50,268 bases of DNA from Pseudomonadota bacterium (GTDB lineage Bacteria > Pseudomonadota > Gammaproteobacteria > Xanthomonadales > Xanthomonadaceae): positions 1-50,268 of the forward strand of contig JAEWFT010000027.1 of assembly GCA_023388715.1 (NCBI GenBank), read 5' to 3'. The notes below the pieces were generated by a model, which saw nothing but the letters and a program-made list of their open reading frames with translations, was not told the DNA's origin and ran no database searches. Below are positions 7,843 to 15,623 of the stretch, piece after piece; position 1 is the stretch's first letter; every line of letters starts with the position of its first letter. Position numbers and translations under genes: made by a program.

Positions 7843-8952
7843 TCAGGCGGACAGCACGCCGAGCACCGCCGCCTCCGGCACGTCGGCAACCACCTTCGCG
7901 GCGCCGATGCCGTCCCACAGCACGAAACGCAGGCCACTGGCCTGCGCCTTCTTGTCCAGCCTCATGCGGTCAATCAGCGCGTGAAGATCGAGGCCGCGCG
8001 GCAGCGTGGTCGGCAGCTCGAAACGCCGCAGCAGGTCGGCCAGCGCGCGCGTGTCGTCGTCGGCGGACATGCCCAGCGCCGCGGACAGCCGCGCGGCCAG
8101 CACCATGCCCGCCGCCACCGCCTCGCCGTGGTTCAGCCCCTGGCCGTAGCCGCCGTCTTGCTGCGCCTGCACGGCCTCGATGGCATGCGCGAAGGTGTGC
8201 CCGAAGTTCAACAGCGCGCGCTCGCCCTGCTCGAACGGGTCGCGCTCGACGATCGCCGCCTTGTGTGCACAGCTGCGGGCGATGGCCTCGGCCAGCAGTG
8301 CTTCGTCACCGCCCAGCAGCCCTTCGGCGTGGTCGGCCAGCCAGTGCAGGAACGCGGCATCCGCGATCGCCCCGTACTTCACCACTTCGGCCAGCCCCGC
8401 GCGCAGTTCGCGGAGCGGCAGCGTGCGCAGGGTGGAGGTGTCGGCCACCACTGCCCGCGGCGGGTGGAAGGCGCCCACCAGGTTCTTGCCCTGCGGCAGA
8501 TCCACCGCGGTCTTGCCACCGACCGCGGAATCGACCATCGCCAGCAGGGTGGTGGGCAGCTGCACCACGTCGATCCCGCGCATCCAGCATGCGGCCGCGA
8601 AGCCGGCAAGGTCGCCCACCACCCCGCCGCCCAGCGCATAGACGTTGGCGTCGCGGGTGGCTCCGGACTCTGCCAGCGCGTCGACGAGCGCGCCGAAGCT
8701 GGCCAGCGTCTTTTCAGCCTCGCCCGCGCCGATGACGTGCCGCGCAATCCGCAGTCCCGGGCGGGCGGCGCGCAGCCCGGCCTCGACCCGGTGCATGTAC
8801 AGCGGCGCGACGTTGGCATCGCTGACGATCAATGCATGCCGCCCGCGCAGGGTGCTTGCCAGCAGCGCGCCGTCCTTCAGCAGGCCGCTGCCGACGTGGA
8901 TCCGGTACGGCGATGGGCCTCCAACGTCGACCATGCGCGGCGTGCCCGTCAT
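7843..8952 (-). CDS. aroB: 3-dehydroquinate synthase
   Basis: A 369-residue NAD- and metal-dependent enzyme converting DAHP to 3-dehydroquinate, the second step of the shikimate pathway. The NAD-binding GGGVVGDLAGFAA stretch and the metal-ligand regions GLAEVVKYG (Glu), LNFGHTFAH (His) and NHGEAVAAG (His) are all present. The ATG at 8952 overlaps the aroK stop (ATGA), giving the common aroK-aroB pair and probably coupled translation. The upstream open frame beyond this ATG belongs to aroK. Confidence 0.96.
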   Translation of the reverse strand: MTGTPRMVDVGGPSPYRIHVGSGLLKDGALLASTLRGRHALIVSDANVAPLYMHRVEAGLRAARPGLRIARHVIGAGEAEKTLASFGALVDALAESGATRDANVYALGGGVVGDLAGFAAACWMRGIDVVQLPTTLLAMVDSAVGGKTAVDLPQGKNLVGAFHPPRAVVADTSTLRTLPLRELRAGLAEVVKYGAIADAAFLHWLADHAEGLLGGDEALLAEAIARSCAHKAAIVERDPFEQGERALLNFGHTFAHAIEAVQAQQDGGYGQGLNHGEAVAAGMVLAARLSAALGMSADDDTRALADLLRRFELPTTLPRGLDLHALIDRMRLDKKAQASGLRFVLWDGIGAAKVVADVPEAAVLGVLSA

Positions 8953-9488
8953 GTGCCGGCCTCCTGCAGCAATCGCGCGAGCGCGTCGGCGGCCGCGTCG
9001 GACGACAGTCGCCCCGGGTCGAAGCACTGGTGGGCGGCGGCGCGGTACAGCGGCTCGCGCTGCGCCTGCAGCCGCTCAAGCGTCGCTTCGCCGTCCACGC
9101 CCTGCAGCAGCGGGCGGCTGTCGTCGCCGGCCAGGCGCGCACGCTGCAGCGCCGGATCGACCTGAAGGTAGACCACGGTGGCTGCCGCGCGCATGGCATC
9201 GCGATTGGCCTCGTCCAGCACCGCGCCGCCGCCGGTGGCGATGACCGCCCGGGTTCCGGCGAGCACCTCGCGCAGCACGTCGCGCTCCAGCACACGGAAG
9301 GCGGCCTCGCCGGCGTCGGCGAACAGGGCGGCGATGCTGCGCCCGGCGGCAAGCTCGACCTGCGCATCGAGGTCGACGAACGGTAGCGCCAGGCGGCGCG
9401 CGAGCGCGCGCCCGACGGTGCTCTTGCCTGCCCCCATCGGGCCGACCAGCACCACATGCCGGGTCGCCGGGTGGGTGGGGGTATGCAT
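8949..9488 (-). CDS. aroK: Shikimate kinase
   Basis: A 179-residue ATP-dependent kinase that makes shikimate 3-phosphate. Walker A is GPMGAGKS; the substrate-binding Asp of FVDLDAQVE and the glycine-rich ATGGGAVLDEANR follow in the normal order, and a lid region contains RPLLQG. It heads the minus-strand aroK-aroB-WGR-hemE unit. No ribosome-binding site is visible; a TAGCAT hexamer lies exactly six bases before the ATG, so the mRNA may be leaderless. Confidence 0.96.
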   Translation of the reverse strand: MHTPTHPATRHVVLVGPMGAGKSTVGRALARRLALPFVDLDAQVELAAGRSIAALFADAGEAAFRVLERDVLREVLAGTRAVIATGGGAVLDEANRDAMRAAATVVYLQVDPALQRARLAGDDSRPLLQGVDGEATLERLQAQREPLYRAAAHQCFDPGRLSSDAAADALARLLQEAGT

Positions 9489-9494
9489 CGCGCC

Positions 9495-9500
9495 ATGCTA
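9495..9500 (-). promoter_or_regulatory. Candidate -10 box of a leaderless aroK transcript
   Basis: TAGCAT on the minus strand is followed by six bases and then the aroK ATG. That places the predicted transcription start at or next to the start codon. There is no Shine-Dalgarno sequence in the gap. Confidence 0.4.
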
Positions 9501-9537
9501 GCAGCGGGCGCGCATGGAAGCCGCGGCCAGCGCGCGC

Positions 9538-9543
9538 CACAAT
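9538..9543 (+). promoter_or_regulatory. Candidate -10 box of a leaderless pdxH transcript
   Basis: CACAAT followed by GGCGGC and the pdxH ATG. The spacing equals that in front of aroK, yqgE and hutD, so the predicted transcript would begin at the start codon. No -35 hexamer is obvious. Confidence 0.4.
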
Positions 9544-9549
9544 GGCGGC

Positions 9550-10146
9550 ATGAGCCAGCTGCCCGCCGAGATCCTCGCCACCTTCGACACCCTGTTCGCG
9601 GAGGCCCAGGCCGCCGGTGAACCCGATCCGACCGCCATGGCACTCGCCACCGCCGACGCGCAGGCAAGGCCGTCCGTGCGCATGGTGCTGCTGAAGTCGC
9701 GCGGACCCGAAGGGTTCGTCTTCTACACCCATGTCGCCGGGCGCAAGGGGCGCGAGCTGGCGGCAAACCCACGCGCCAGCCTGCTGTTTTTCTGGCCGCG
9801 CGTGCGCAACGCGGTGCAGGTGCGCATCGAGGGCGCGGTCGAGATCGTGGCGGACGCCGACGCCGATGCCTATTTCGCCAGCCGCCCCCGCGAGAGCCAG
9901 CTGGGGGCGTGGGCATCGCGGCAGTCGGAAACGCTGGAGGACCGCGAGCAGTTCGACGCCCGCTTCGCCGAGGCCGAGGCGCGTTTCGCCGGCGGGCAGG
10001 TCCCGCGCCCGGCTGGCTGGACCGGCTTCCGGGTGGTGCCGGATGCGGTGGAGTTCTGGTTCGGCGCGCAGTTCCGGCTGCACGAGCGCTGGCTGCACAG
10101 CCGCGATGCCACGGGTCACTGGACGAAGCGGCTGCTGTACCCGTGA
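9550..10146 (+). CDS. pdxH: Pyridoxamine/pyridoxine 5'-phosphate oxidase
   Basis: A 198-residue FMN enzyme producing pyridoxal 5'-phosphate. Family landmarks are the N-terminal EAQAAGEPDPTAMALATAD, the FMN-binding RMVLLKSRG and FYTHVAGRKGREL stretches, RIEGAVE, ASRQSE and the C-terminal RLHERW. The C-terminal signature reads EFWFGAQFRLHER, differing from the usual EFWQG-x-x-x-RLHDR at several positions. Start 9550 (MSQLPAE) is preferred over the longer frame from 9514 because homology begins there and a -10-like box lies six bases upstream. It is overlapped at its stop by the next gene (GTGA). Confidence 0.95.
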   Translation: MSQLPAEILATFDTLFAEAQAAGEPDPTAMALATADAQARPSVRMVLLKSRGPEGFVFYTHVAGRKGRELAANPRASLLFFWPRVRNAVQVRIEGAVEIVADADADAYFASRPRESQLGAWASRQSETLEDREQFDARFAEAEARFAGGQVPRPAGWTGFRVVPDAVEFWFGAQFRLHERWLHSRDATGHWTKRLLYP

Positions 10147-10940
10147 CCGGTCCGCGCCGCATCGTCTGCCTGACCGAGGAACCCACCGAAGTCCTGTACG
10201 CCCTGGGCGAGCAGGACCGCATCGTCGGCATCAGCGGGTTCACCGTGCGCCCGCCGCGGGCGCGCCGGGAGAAGCCCAAGGTGAGCGCGTTCACCAGCGC
10301 GAAGACCGGGGTGATCCTGCAACTGGCACCGGACCTGGTCGTGGGGTTTTCCGACATCCAGGCCGACATCGCCCGCGACCTGGTCAAGGCCGGGGTGGAG
10401 GTGTGGATCGCCAACCACCGCAGCGTGGACGGGATCCTCGACTACGTGCGCCGCCTGGGCGCGCTGGTGGGTGCGGCGCAGGCCGCGTTGGACTACGCAG
10501 ATGCACTCCAGCGCGGCCTGGACGCGATCGCGGCGCAGGCGGCGGCAGCGTCGAGGCGGCCCAAGGTCTACTTCGAGGAATGGGACGAACCGCCGATCAC
10601 CGGGATCCGCTGGGTTGCCGAACTGGTCCGCATCGCCGGTGGCGACGACATCTTCCCGGAGCGCGCGCTCGAGCCGCTGGCGAAGGCGCGCATCCTCGAG
10701 GATCCGGACGAGGTCATCCGCCGCGCGCCGGACATCATCATCGGCAGCTGGTGCGGCAAGAAGTTCCGCCCTGACCGGGTGGCCGCGCGACCCGGGTGGT
10801 CGGCGATCCCCGCGGTGCGCGACGGCGAACTGCACGAGGTGAAGTCGCCGCTGATCCTGCAGCCGGGTCCTGCGGCACTCACCGATGGCGTGGCGGCGAT
10901 CGCGCGGATCGTGCGCGACTGGGAACGCCGCCACCGGTGA
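10143..10940 (+). CDS. Cobalamin-binding (BtuF-like) protein without signal peptide
   Basis: A 265-residue protein of the helical-backbone periplasmic-binding fold used by BtuF and other metal-chelate binders: RIVCLTEEPTEVLYALGEQDRIVG at the N-terminus, APDLVVGFS in the middle, and a second lobe with VYFEEWDEPPITGIRWVAELVRIAGG. It starts directly in the mature fold with no signal peptide or lipobox, and no permease or ATPase is adjacent, so it is probably cytoplasmic or uses other partners. The GTG start overlaps the pdxH stop (GTGA), linking it to a cofactor gene. The ligand (corrinoid, haem or other chelate) is unproven. Confidence 0.85.
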   Translation: MTGPRRIVCLTEEPTEVLYALGEQDRIVGISGFTVRPPRARREKPKVSAFTSAKTGVILQLAPDLVVGFSDIQADIARDLVKAGVEVWIANHRSVDGILDYVRRLGALVGAAQAALDYADALQRGLDAIAAQAAAASRRPKVYFEEWDEPPITGIRWVAELVRIAGGDDIFPERALEPLAKARILEDPDEVIRRAPDIIIGSWCGKKFRPDRVAARPGWSAIPAVRDGELHEVKSPLILQPGPAALTDGVAAIARIVRDWERRHR

Positions 10941-10999
10941 ACGGCGTCCTCACGCCGGCGATGGCATAACCGCGCTACCCAGCCATTCAGGAGCTCGTC

Positions 11000-11371
11000 A
11001 TGTTGCGCAAACTCGTCCTCGTCCCGGTCCTGTGCGTTGCACTGGTGTCCACCGGGTTCACCGGTTCGGTCCAGGCCGCGGTGATCGGCACCCAGCAGGC
11101 CATGTCGGCCGAGGCGCGCCTCGCCGCCGAAGCCAGCGTCCGCGACTCGCTTGCGCGCGACGATGTCCGCCAGGCCATGCTGCGCCTTGGCGCCGATCCG
11201 GCGCAGGTGGACGGGCGCATCGCGTCCCTCAGCGATGCCGAGCTGATGCGCATCCAGGGCGAGCTCGACCGCGCGCCGGCCGGTGGCGTGCTGGCGGTGG
11301 TCGGCATCGTGTTCGTGGTGCTGCTGATCCTCGAGCTGACCGGCGTGATCGACATCTTCAAGCGCACTTGA
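11000..11371 (+). CDS. PA2779-family small membrane protein
   Basis: A 123-residue exported protein. A signal peptide spans about residues 1-26 (cleavage after VQA), followed by a charged helical region with repeated D/E/R residues (about 30-90) and a C-terminal membrane helix (GGVLAVVGIVFVVLLILEL) with a short basic tail. AGGAG lies nine bases before the ATG. The architecture and the gene directly downstream match the PA2779/PA2778 pair named from Pseudomonas aeruginosa. The stop overlaps the start of the peptidase gene (TTGA). The role is unknown; membrane anchoring or inhibition of the neighbouring peptidase is inference. Confidence 0.85.
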   Translation: MLRKLVLVPVLCVALVSTGFTGSVQAAVIGTQQAMSAEARLAAEASVRDSLARDDVRQAMLRLGADPAQVDGRIASLSDAELMRIQGELDRAPAGGVLAVVGIVFVVLLILELTGVIDIFKRT

Positions 11372-12345
11372 TCGGTAACCCCCAAAAGGCGGCGGGCGTC
11401 CTGCTCGCCGCCTTGCTGCTGCCCGGTTGTGCGGTGAATCCTTCCGTGCGCCTGGCCGATGAGCGGCCGGGCGCGGAGGCGCTCGTGCTGGGTGGCGTCC
11501 CCTTCCATCCGCAGACCGAGTTCCAGTGCGGTCCTGCCGCGCTGGCGACCATCCTCGGCGCGAGTGGCGTGGCGGCCACGCCGGAGGCGCTGGCGCCGCA
11601 GGTCTACCTCCCGGGTCGGCAAGGCAGCCTGCAGGTCGAACTGCTGGCGGCGGCGCGGCGCGCGGGACGCGTTCCCTACGTGGTGGACGGAGAGCTGGAC
11701 GCGGTGTGGTCGCAGCTCGACGCCGGGCGTCCGGTGCTCGTGCTGCAGAACCTGTGGGTGCGCAGCCTGCCGAAATGGCATTACGCCGTCGTCGTTGGCG
11801 CCGATCCCGCGCGCAACCGTATCGTGCTCAACAGCGGCGACCAGCGCGGCCTGCGGATGGGCGCGAAGGCGTTCATGCGAACCTGGGACTGGGCCGGGCG
11901 CTGGGCCATCGTGGCGCTGAAGCCGGGCGAGGTGCCGGTCGGCGCCGATGCGGGTCGCTACCTCACCGCGGTGGCGGATTTCGAGCAGGTCGCGGGCGCG
12001 GAAGCGGCGGCGCCGGCGTACCGCGCGGCCGTGCGTGAGTGGCCGCAAGACCCGCGCCCGCACCTGGCCCTCGGCAACCAGGCGCATGTGCGCAAGGACG
12101 CCGCCGCGGCGGTGCGTCATTACCGCGCCGGCCTCGCCTTGGCGCCCGCAGATCCCGTACTGGGCAACAACCTTGCAAGCGTGCTCGGCGAACTCGGGTG
12201 CGCGGCCGAGGCCAGGTCGGCGCTGGGCACGGCGAAGGATGCGCTCCCCGCGGGCAGCCCGTGGGCGGCCGCGCTGGAACAGACGGCGCGGGAGCTCTCC
12301 GCGCACACGGGCCCGCGCAGCGCGGCGTGCGCCTCCCTGCGCTAG
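11368..12345 (+). CDS. PA2778-family C39-like cysteine peptidase lipoprotein with TPRs
   Basis: A 325-residue predicted lipoprotein (lipobox LPGC, Cys21). Residues 40-180 form a C39-like papain-fold domain with Cys54 in EFQCGPAAL, His138 in PKWHYAVVV and Asn155/Asp158 in LNSGD, so a catalytic triad is conceivable. The C-terminal half (about 200-310) reads as tetratricopeptide helices (HLALGNQAHVRKDAAAAVRHY). The start is read as TTG at 11368, overlapping the upstream stop, because no ATG or GTG precedes the lipoprotein leader. C39 domains usually cleave double-glycine leaders, but no transporter, bacteriocin or GG-leader peptide is seen nearby. It ends one base before the convergent DUF4426 gene. 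Confidence 0.85.
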   Translation: MIGNPQKAAGVLLAALLLPGCAVNPSVRLADERPGAEALVLGGVPFHPQTEFQCGPAALATILGASGVAATPEALAPQVYLPGRQGSLQVELLAAARRAGRVPYVVDGELDAVWSQLDAGRPVLVLQNLWVRSLPKWHYAVVVGADPARNRIVLNSGDQRGLRMGAKAFMRTWDWAGRWAIVALKPGEVPVGADAGRYLTAVADFEQVAGAEAAAPAYRAAVREWPQDPRPHLALGNQAHVRKDAAAAVRHYRAGLALAPADPVLGNNLASVLGELGCAAEARSALGTAKDALPAGSPWAAALEQTARELSAHTGPRSAACASLR

Positions 12346-12346
12346 C

Positions 12347-12826
12347 TCAGCGCGGCAGCAGCTCGGCGGTGGTGGCGATCTGCGCCCGCGCGCCTGCGCG
12401 GGTGGCATCGATGCGGAACTGGACCGTGGCCGGCGCGCGGGTCTCCACCACGCCGATGTAGTCGGTCAGGCCGGCCGTCTCGATGCGTCGCAGCGCGAGC
12501 GGCCGCGGCCCCTCGGGCAGGACGGTGGCCGTCGCTTCCAGGCGCAGGTCGCCGGGCTCGATCGCGTCACCCGCCGCATTGCGCACAGTGACCAGCAGCA
12601 GCACGCCCTCGCGGCCGACGTCGATGCCATACCGCGCCGCCACCGCAGCGCCGATGTCGGCGAGTGGTACGGTCGAGGTTTCCAGCACGGCATCACCCAG
12701 CGTCGCCCTCGCGTTCGCGGAACGAGTGGCGTGCGCCGCCGCGCCGCCATCAGGCGCCGCAGTCGGTTGCCCGGAGCCGCATGCGCACAGGGCCAGCGCG
12801 AGGAGGGCAGGAAGCAATCGAGGCAT
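12347..12826 (-). CDS. DUF4426-type lipoprotein
   Basis: A 159-residue exported protein with a short leader ending in LCAC (possible lipid attachment at the last Cys). The remainder is a beta-rich domain with GVLLLVTVRNAAGD, EATATVLP and GLTDYIGVVETR, matching DUF4426 proteins found beside proC and yggS in Pseudomonas and Xanthomonas. Function is unknown. It follows proC by about 70 bases; a separate promoter is possible but not clear. Confidence 0.8.
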   Translation of the reverse strand: MPRLLPALLALALCACGSGQPTAAPDGGAAAHATRSANARATLGDAVLETSTVPLADIGAAVAARYGIDVGREGVLLLVTVRNAAGDAIEPGDLRLEATATVLPEGPRPLALRRIETAGLTDYIGVVETRAPATVQFRIDATRAGARAQIATTAELLPR

Positions 12827-12897
12827 GGCGGTTCCCGGGCAAATAGGTGAGGTGCCGAGCTTAGCCCGGCGAGCGCGGTGCCGGCGTCGTCCCGCGA

Positions 12898-13728
12898 TCA
12901 GTCGTTGGTAGCGGCGAGTTCGGCGCCGCGCAGGCGGGCGGCATGGATGGCGTTGGCCACCAGCGCGCGGAAGCCGCCTGCCTCGAAGGTGTCGAGCGCG
13001 GCCTGGGTGGTGCCGTTCGGCGAGGTGACGCGCCGGCGCAATTCGGCGGCATCCACCCCCGACTCGGTGAGCATGCGCGCGGCGCCGGCGATGGTCTGCA
13101 GCGCGAGGGTACGCGCCGCCCCGTCCGGCAGGCCTTCGGCGATGGCTGCGGCGGTCATCGCCTCGGCCAGCAGGAAAACGTAGGCGGGGCCGCTGCCGGA
13201 CACCGCGGTGACGGCGTCCATCAGCGCCTCGTCGTCGATCCATACGGTGTCGCCCGCCGCCGCGAGCAAACGCTCGGCCAGCGCGCGGCCGGCGGCATCG
13301 ACGCTGCCGCTTGCAAACAGCCCGGTGACGCCTGCGCCAAGCAGGGCAGGCGTGTTCGGCATCGCGCGTACCACCGGCACGTCCCCGCCCAGCCAGCGCT
13401 CCAGTTGCGCGGCGGTGATGCCGGCGGCAATCGAGACCACCAGCGGGCGGCCGCGCTGCGCCACGTGGGCCAACGATTCGCACACCTGCCGGAGCACCTG
13501 CGGCTTGGTGGCCAGTACCCACGTCCCGGCACCTTCCACCGCTTCGGCGCCGTCCGAGAACACGCCCACGCCGAAGTCGGCGGCCAGCGCAGCACGCAGC
13601 GGCTCGACCGGCTCCGCGACGCGGATCGCGGTGGGGGCGTGGCCGCGCGCCACCAGCCCGCCCACCAAGCTGCGCGCCATGTTGCCGCCGCCGATGAAGG
13701 CGATGCTGTCGCTGTTGTGCTGGCTCAT
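12898..13728 (-). CDS. proC: Pyrroline-5-carboxylate reductase
   Basis: A 276-residue NAD(P)H enzyme for the last step of proline synthesis. The N-terminal Rossmann motif IAFIGGGNMA, LATKPQ, RAMPNTPALLGAG and the C-terminal signature region (SGSGPAYVF through RRRVTSPNGTT) are intact. The ATG overlaps the yggS stop (ATGA), so the two genes are translationally coupled as in many proteobacteria. Confidence 0.96.
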   Translation of the reverse strand: MSQHNSDSIAFIGGGNMARSLVGGLVARGHAPTAIRVAEPVEPLRAALAADFGVGVFSDGAEAVEGAGTWVLATKPQVLRQVCESLAHVAQRGRPLVVSIAAGITAAQLERWLGGDVPVVRAMPNTPALLGAGVTGLFASGSVDAAGRALAERLLAAAGDTVWIDDEALMDAVTAVSGSGPAYVFLLAEAMTAAAIAEGLPDGAARTLALQTIAGAARMLTESGVDAAELRRRVTSPNGTTQAALDTFEAGGFRALVANAIHAARLRGAELAATND

Positions 13729-14429
13729 TGGACGGTCTCGGTCTTCGGGGGGCGCGGCCCGAACAGGGCGGTGCCGATGCGCACCATGGTCGCACCTTCC
13801 TCGATGGCCTCGGCGAAGTCGTCGCTCATCCCCATCGACAGCGTGTCGATGCCCGGCTGCGCGGCGGCCAGCCGGTCGAACAGGGCGGACATCGCGCGGA
13901 ACGCAGCGCGGCGCCGGTCCATGTCCGCATGTGGCTCCGGGATCGCCATCAGGCCGCGCAGGCGCAGCCGCGGCTGCGTGGCGATGGCGTCCGCCAGCGC
14001 CTCGACATCGGTCGGCGCGCAGCCGTGCTTGCCCGGCTCCCCGTCGATGTTGACCTGGATAAGGACGTTGAGCGGCGGCAACGATTCCGGCCGATGCTGC
14101 GCCAGCGCCGCCACCAGCTTGGCGCGGTCCACCGTTTGCACCCAGTCAAAGGTGCGCGCGGCGACGTCGGCCTTGTTCGTTTGCAGGTGCCCGATCAGGT
14201 GCCACTCAAGGCCGCGGCCGCGCAGCGCCTCGATCTTCGGGAGCGCTTCCTGCACGTAGTTCTCGCCAAACGCGCGCTGGCCGGCAGCGGCGAGACGGGC
14301 GATCTCGCCGGCGTCGCGGGTCTTGGACACGGCCAGCAACCGCGGCGCAGGCCGGTCGCCGCGGCGCTTCGCGTTATCGATGTGCTGGAGCAGCATTTCC
14401 AGTGGCGGCGGGGCGTCGTCGGACGGCAT
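13725..14429 (-). CDS. YggS/PLPBP-type pyridoxal phosphate homeostasis protein
   Basis: A 234-residue single-domain PLP-binding protein with an alanine-racemase N-terminal TIM barrel. The PLP lysine lies in LLAVSKTR; FGENYVQEALPK, WHLIGHLQTNK, NIDGEPGKHG and LSMGMSDDF are diagnostic. It buffers PLP and affects amino-acid metabolism rather than catalysing a known reaction. The ATG at 14429 is chosen because the upstream reading frame is rich in Pro/Arg/Cys and unlike the family. It is the first gene of the yggS-proC unit, divergent from pilT. Confidence 0.95.
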   Translation of the reverse strand: MPSDDAPPPLEMLLQHIDNAKRRGDRPAPRLLAVSKTRDAGEIARLAAAGQRAFGENYVQEALPKIEALRGRGLEWHLIGHLQTNKADVAARTFDWVQTVDRAKLVAALAQHRPESLPPLNVLIQVNIDGEPGKHGCAPTDVEALADAIATQPRLRLRGLMAIPEPHADMDRRRAAFRAMSALFDRLAAAQPGIDTLSMGMSDDFAEAIEEGATMVRIGTALFGPRPPKTETVQ

Positions 14430-14440
14430 GGCCAGGGCGG

Positions 14441-14470
14441 TTGAAGCGGCGGGGCAAGGGCGCTCATACT
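14441..14470 (+). promoter_or_regulatory. Candidate sigma-70 promoter of pilT
   Basis: TTGAAG (14441-14446) and CATACT (14465-14470) are separated by 18 bases, each matching four consensus positions. The predicted start near 14477 leaves a leader of about 70 bases with an AGGGGA ribosome site before the pilT ATG. Confidence 0.35.
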
Positions 14471-14545
14471 GCCTCGGCATGCCGCGGCCGCCAACCGCCA
14501 CGACGGCACGCGTCCCAGGGGCTAGGACTACGCAGGGGAATACGC

Positions 14546-15583
14546 ATGGATATCGCCGAACTGCTGGCATTCTCGGTCAAGAACAAGGCTTCCGACCTGC
14601 ACCTGTCAGCCGGCCTGCCGCCGATGATCCGGGTGGACGGCGACGTGCGCCGGATCAACATCCCCGCGCTCGACCACAAGCAGGTGCACGCGCTGGTGTA
14701 CGACATCATGTCGGACAAGCAGCGCCGCGATTACGAGGAATTCCTCGAGACCGACTTCAGCTTCGAGATCCCGGGCCTGGCGCGCTTCCGCGTCAACGCG
14801 TTCAACCAGAACCGCGGCGCCGGCGCGGTGTTCCGCACAATTCCTTCCGAGGTGCTGACGCTGGAGGACCTCGGTTGCCCGCGCGTGTTCAAGGACCTGA
14901 TCGAGCAGCCGCAGGGGCTGATCCTGGTGACCGGGCCGACCGGCTCCGGCAAGTCGACCACGCTGGCGGCGATGATCGACCACATCAACAAGAACGAGTA
15001 CGCGCACATCCTCTCGGTCGAGGATCCGATCGAGTTCGTGCACACCTCGCAGAAGTGCCTGATAAACCAGCGCGAGGTGCACCGTGATACCCACGGCTTC
15101 AACGAGGCGCTGCGCTCTGCCCTGCGCGAGGACCCCGACTACATCCTGGTCGGCGAGTTGCGCGACCTGGAGACCATCCGCCTGGCGCTGACCGCCGCGG
15201 AAACCGGGCACCTGGTGTTCGCCACCCTGCATACCTCCAGCGCCGCCAAGACAATCGATCGCATCATCGACGTGTTCCCCGCCGGCGAAAAGGCGATGGT
15301 GCGCTCGATGCTGTCCGAATCGCTGCGCGCGGTCATCGCCCAGGCGCTGCTGAAGAAGGTGGGCGGCGGGCGCACCGCGGCGTGGGAGATCATGGTGGGC
15401 ACCCCCGCCATCCGCAACCTGATCCGCGAGGACAAGGTGGCGCAGATGTATTCCTCGATCCAGACCGGCCAGAACTTCGGCATGCAGACCCTGGACCAGC
15501 ACCTGCAGGACCTGGTGAAGCGCGGCATGGTCGCCAAGAACCAGGCGCGCGAATACGCCAAGGACAAGCGCCTGTTCGAATGA
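14546..15583 (+). CDS. pilT: Type IV pilus retraction ATPase PilT
   Basis: A 345-residue hexameric ATPase that powers depolymerisation of type IV pili, and so twitching motility. It has the N-terminal PAS-like domain with SDLHLSAGLPP, Walker A GPTGSGKST, the Asp-box region SVEDPIEFVH, Walker B/ELRDLETIR, the His-box TGHLVFATLHT and the retraction-specific AIRNLIRE motif. The start at 14546 follows CAGGGGAA. pilU follows after 40 bases in the usual order. Confidence 0.97.
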   Translation: MDIAELLAFSVKNKASDLHLSAGLPPMIRVDGDVRRINIPALDHKQVHALVYDIMSDKQRRDYEEFLETDFSFEIPGLARFRVNAFNQNRGAGAVFRTIPSEVLTLEDLGCPRVFKDLIEQPQGLILVTGPTGSGKSTTLAAMIDHINKNEYAHILSVEDPIEFVHTSQKCLINQREVHRDTHGFNEALRSALREDPDYILVGELRDLETIRLALTAAETGHLVFATLHTSSAAKTIDRIIDVFPAGEKAMVRSMLSESLRAVIAQALLKKVGGGRTAAWEIMVGTPAIRNLIREDKVAQMYSSIQTGQNFGMQTLDQHLQDLVKRGMVAKNQAREYAKDKRLFE

Positions 15584-15623
15584 TCCGCAGGCCCGATCCG
15601 CAGGCGACAACCGGAGCAGCACC

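Noticed and set aside
14479..14545. ATG eight bases after the CATACT box upstream of pilT
   Set aside because: It is out of frame with pilT and opens a Pro/Thr/Arg-rich frame. The in-frame ATG at 14546 has a ribosome site and the conserved PilT N-terminus.
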